A stretch of DNA of 5,523 nucleotides from JAKAWQ01 sp035549615 (GTDB lineage Bacteria; Pseudomonadota; Alphaproteobacteria; Acetobacterales; Acetobacteraceae), in contig DASZQO010000025.1 of NCBI GenBank assembly GCA_035549615.1, positions 1 through 5,523 of the forward strand, read 5' to 3'. Every line of letters starts with the position of its first letter. The first letter of the stretch is position 1. Under the pieces are notes generated by a model that saw nothing but the letters and a program-made list of their open reading frames with translations, was not told the DNA's origin and did not search any database. This document shows positions 4,917 through 5,523 of the stretch, piece after piece. A program made the position numbers and the translations under genes.

Positions 4917-5523
4917 GGCAGCGGCCTCGCATCAGCAAGGCCGAGGACGCGCGAGAGCTGCGCGGGATCGGCCGCGCCGGCGGCGAAATCCTCGAAGGAA
5001 CGCTCGGTCACGCGGATTATGTGCCGGCGAATAAACTCCGCCCCCTCGCGAGCGCCTTGCCCGGGATCCTTGAGACAGCATTCCCACTCCAGAACGGCCC
5101 AGGAATCGTAGTTGTACTGGGCCATCTTTGAGAAGATCGTAGAGAAATCCACTTGCCCGTCTCCGAGCGAGCGAAACCGCCCGGCACGGGAAAGCCAGGG
5201 TTGAAAGCCCGAATAGACACCCTGCCGGCCATCCGGCCTGAGCTCCGCATCCTTCACATGAAATGCCCGGATATATTCGTGATAATTGTCGATGAAGGCG
5301 AGGTAGTCGAGCCCCTGCAGAAGGAAGTGGGATGGATCGTAGTTGATCGCACAGCGCGGATGGTTGCCGACCGCTTCGCGGAACATCTCGAACGTCACCC
5401 CGTCAAAGACATCCTCGCCCGGGTGAATCTCATAGCAGAGATCGACCCCCTCACGGTCGAACGCATCGAGGATCGGGCGCCATCTTTTTCCCTGCTCGGC
5501 GAAGGCCGCTTCGATCAGTCCGG
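4913..5523 (-). CDS. Sugar phosphate isomerase/epimerase-like TIM-barrel protein (5' partial)
   Basis: C-terminal 202 residues of a xylose-isomerase-like TIM-barrel (AP endonuclease family 2) protein, the fold of IolE, IolI and YcjR-type sugar isomerases and epimerases. The frame is open to the right edge (first full codon at 5521), so a GTG-initiated start at 5398 would be artificial: the in-frame residues before it (CYEIHPGEDVFDG) are clear family sequence. Metal-site landmarks in visible numbering are Glu31 in YEIHPGED, Asp62 in NYDPSHF, His88 in FHVKDAE, and Glu145 or Glu147 in LEWECC. Together they form the Glu/Asp/His/Glu divalent-metal set expected for the family. With about 150 residues missing, the full protein would be near 350. 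It lies first in a two-gene overlap with the Gfo/Idh/MocA dehydrogenase, consistent with oxidation plus epimerisation or isomerisation of a sugar derivative. More genes of the operon (regulator, sugar transporter) probably lie beyond 5523. Confidence 0.92.
   Translation of the reverse strand, partial: GLIEAAFAEQGKRWRPILDAFDREGVDLCYEIHPGEDVFDGVTFEMFREAVGNHPRCAINYDPSHFLLQGLDYLAFIDNYHEYIRAFHVKDAELRPDGRQGVYSGFQPWLSRAGRFRSLGDGQVDFSTIFSKMAQYNYDSWAVLEWECCLKDPGQGAREGAEFIRRHIIRVTERSFEDFAAGAADPAQLSRVLGLADARPLP

Noticed and set aside
4176..5111. A 311-codon plus-strand open frame opposite the oxidoreductase and isomerase genes
   Set aside because: It is an antisense shadow of two strongly supported minus-strand genes in GC-rich DNA. 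Its translation shows no recognisable domain and crosses the boundary between the two genes.
4913..5398. A complete 161-residue gene starting at GTG 5398
   Set aside because: The frame stays open to the window edge, and the residues before 5398 (YEIHPGED and following) contain a metal-site motif of the family, so the gene is longer and simply cut by the window.
1..5523. Defence system, CRISPR array, phage or other new multi-gene system
   Set aside because: All substantial coding sequence is accounted for by ordinary transport and metabolic families. I found no spaced repeat array, integrase, transposase, nuclease or toxin-like gene.

Overview
This GC-rich window, with strong third-position G/C preference and Shine-Dalgarno starts, reads like accessory catabolic DNA from an alphaproteobacterium, probably of the Rhizobiales/Hyphomicrobiales type. 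That placement rests on codon style and gene content only; no rRNA, tRNA or other phylogenetic marker is present. Both ends cut through genes.

Left part, plus strand (1-2560): the last two genes of a branched-chain-amino-acid-type (HAAT) ABC importer come first, a LivG/UrtD-like ATPase (5' end cut) and a LivF/UrtE-like ATPase, joined by a 4-base stop/start overlap. An acetamidase/formamidase-family hydrolase follows. The ATPases show urea/short-amide (UrtD/UrtE) sequence features, so the simplest reading is an uptake-and-hydrolysis unit: import a small amide (or urea-like compound), then hydrolyse it to ammonium and a carboxylate for nitrogen supply. The binding protein and permeases would lie upstream of base 1.

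Middle (2561-3758): a classical short-chain dehydrogenase/reductase follows on the plus strand after a 187-base gap. Its substrate cannot be read from the sequence. A 249-base non-coding gap separates it from the convergent minus-strand genes. That gap holds a likely intrinsic terminator for the plus-strand genes and a long imperfect inverted repeat next to the end of the minus-strand operon.

Right part, minus strand (3759-5523): a sugar phosphate isomerase/epimerase-type TIM-barrel protein (5' end cut at the window edge) is followed, with an ATGA overlap, by a Gfo/Idh/MocA-family NAD(P)-dependent oxidoreductase. This pair is typical of sugar, inositol or 3-keto-glycoside catabolism. It is probably a separate transcription unit that is functionally unrelated to the amide genes.

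I see no mobile element, CRISPR array, tRNA/rRNA, toxin-antitoxin pair or defence gene. The window looks like two ordinary catabolic units meeting tail to tail. The points worth checking are substrate questions, motif deviations and the start of the amidase, not a clearly new system.
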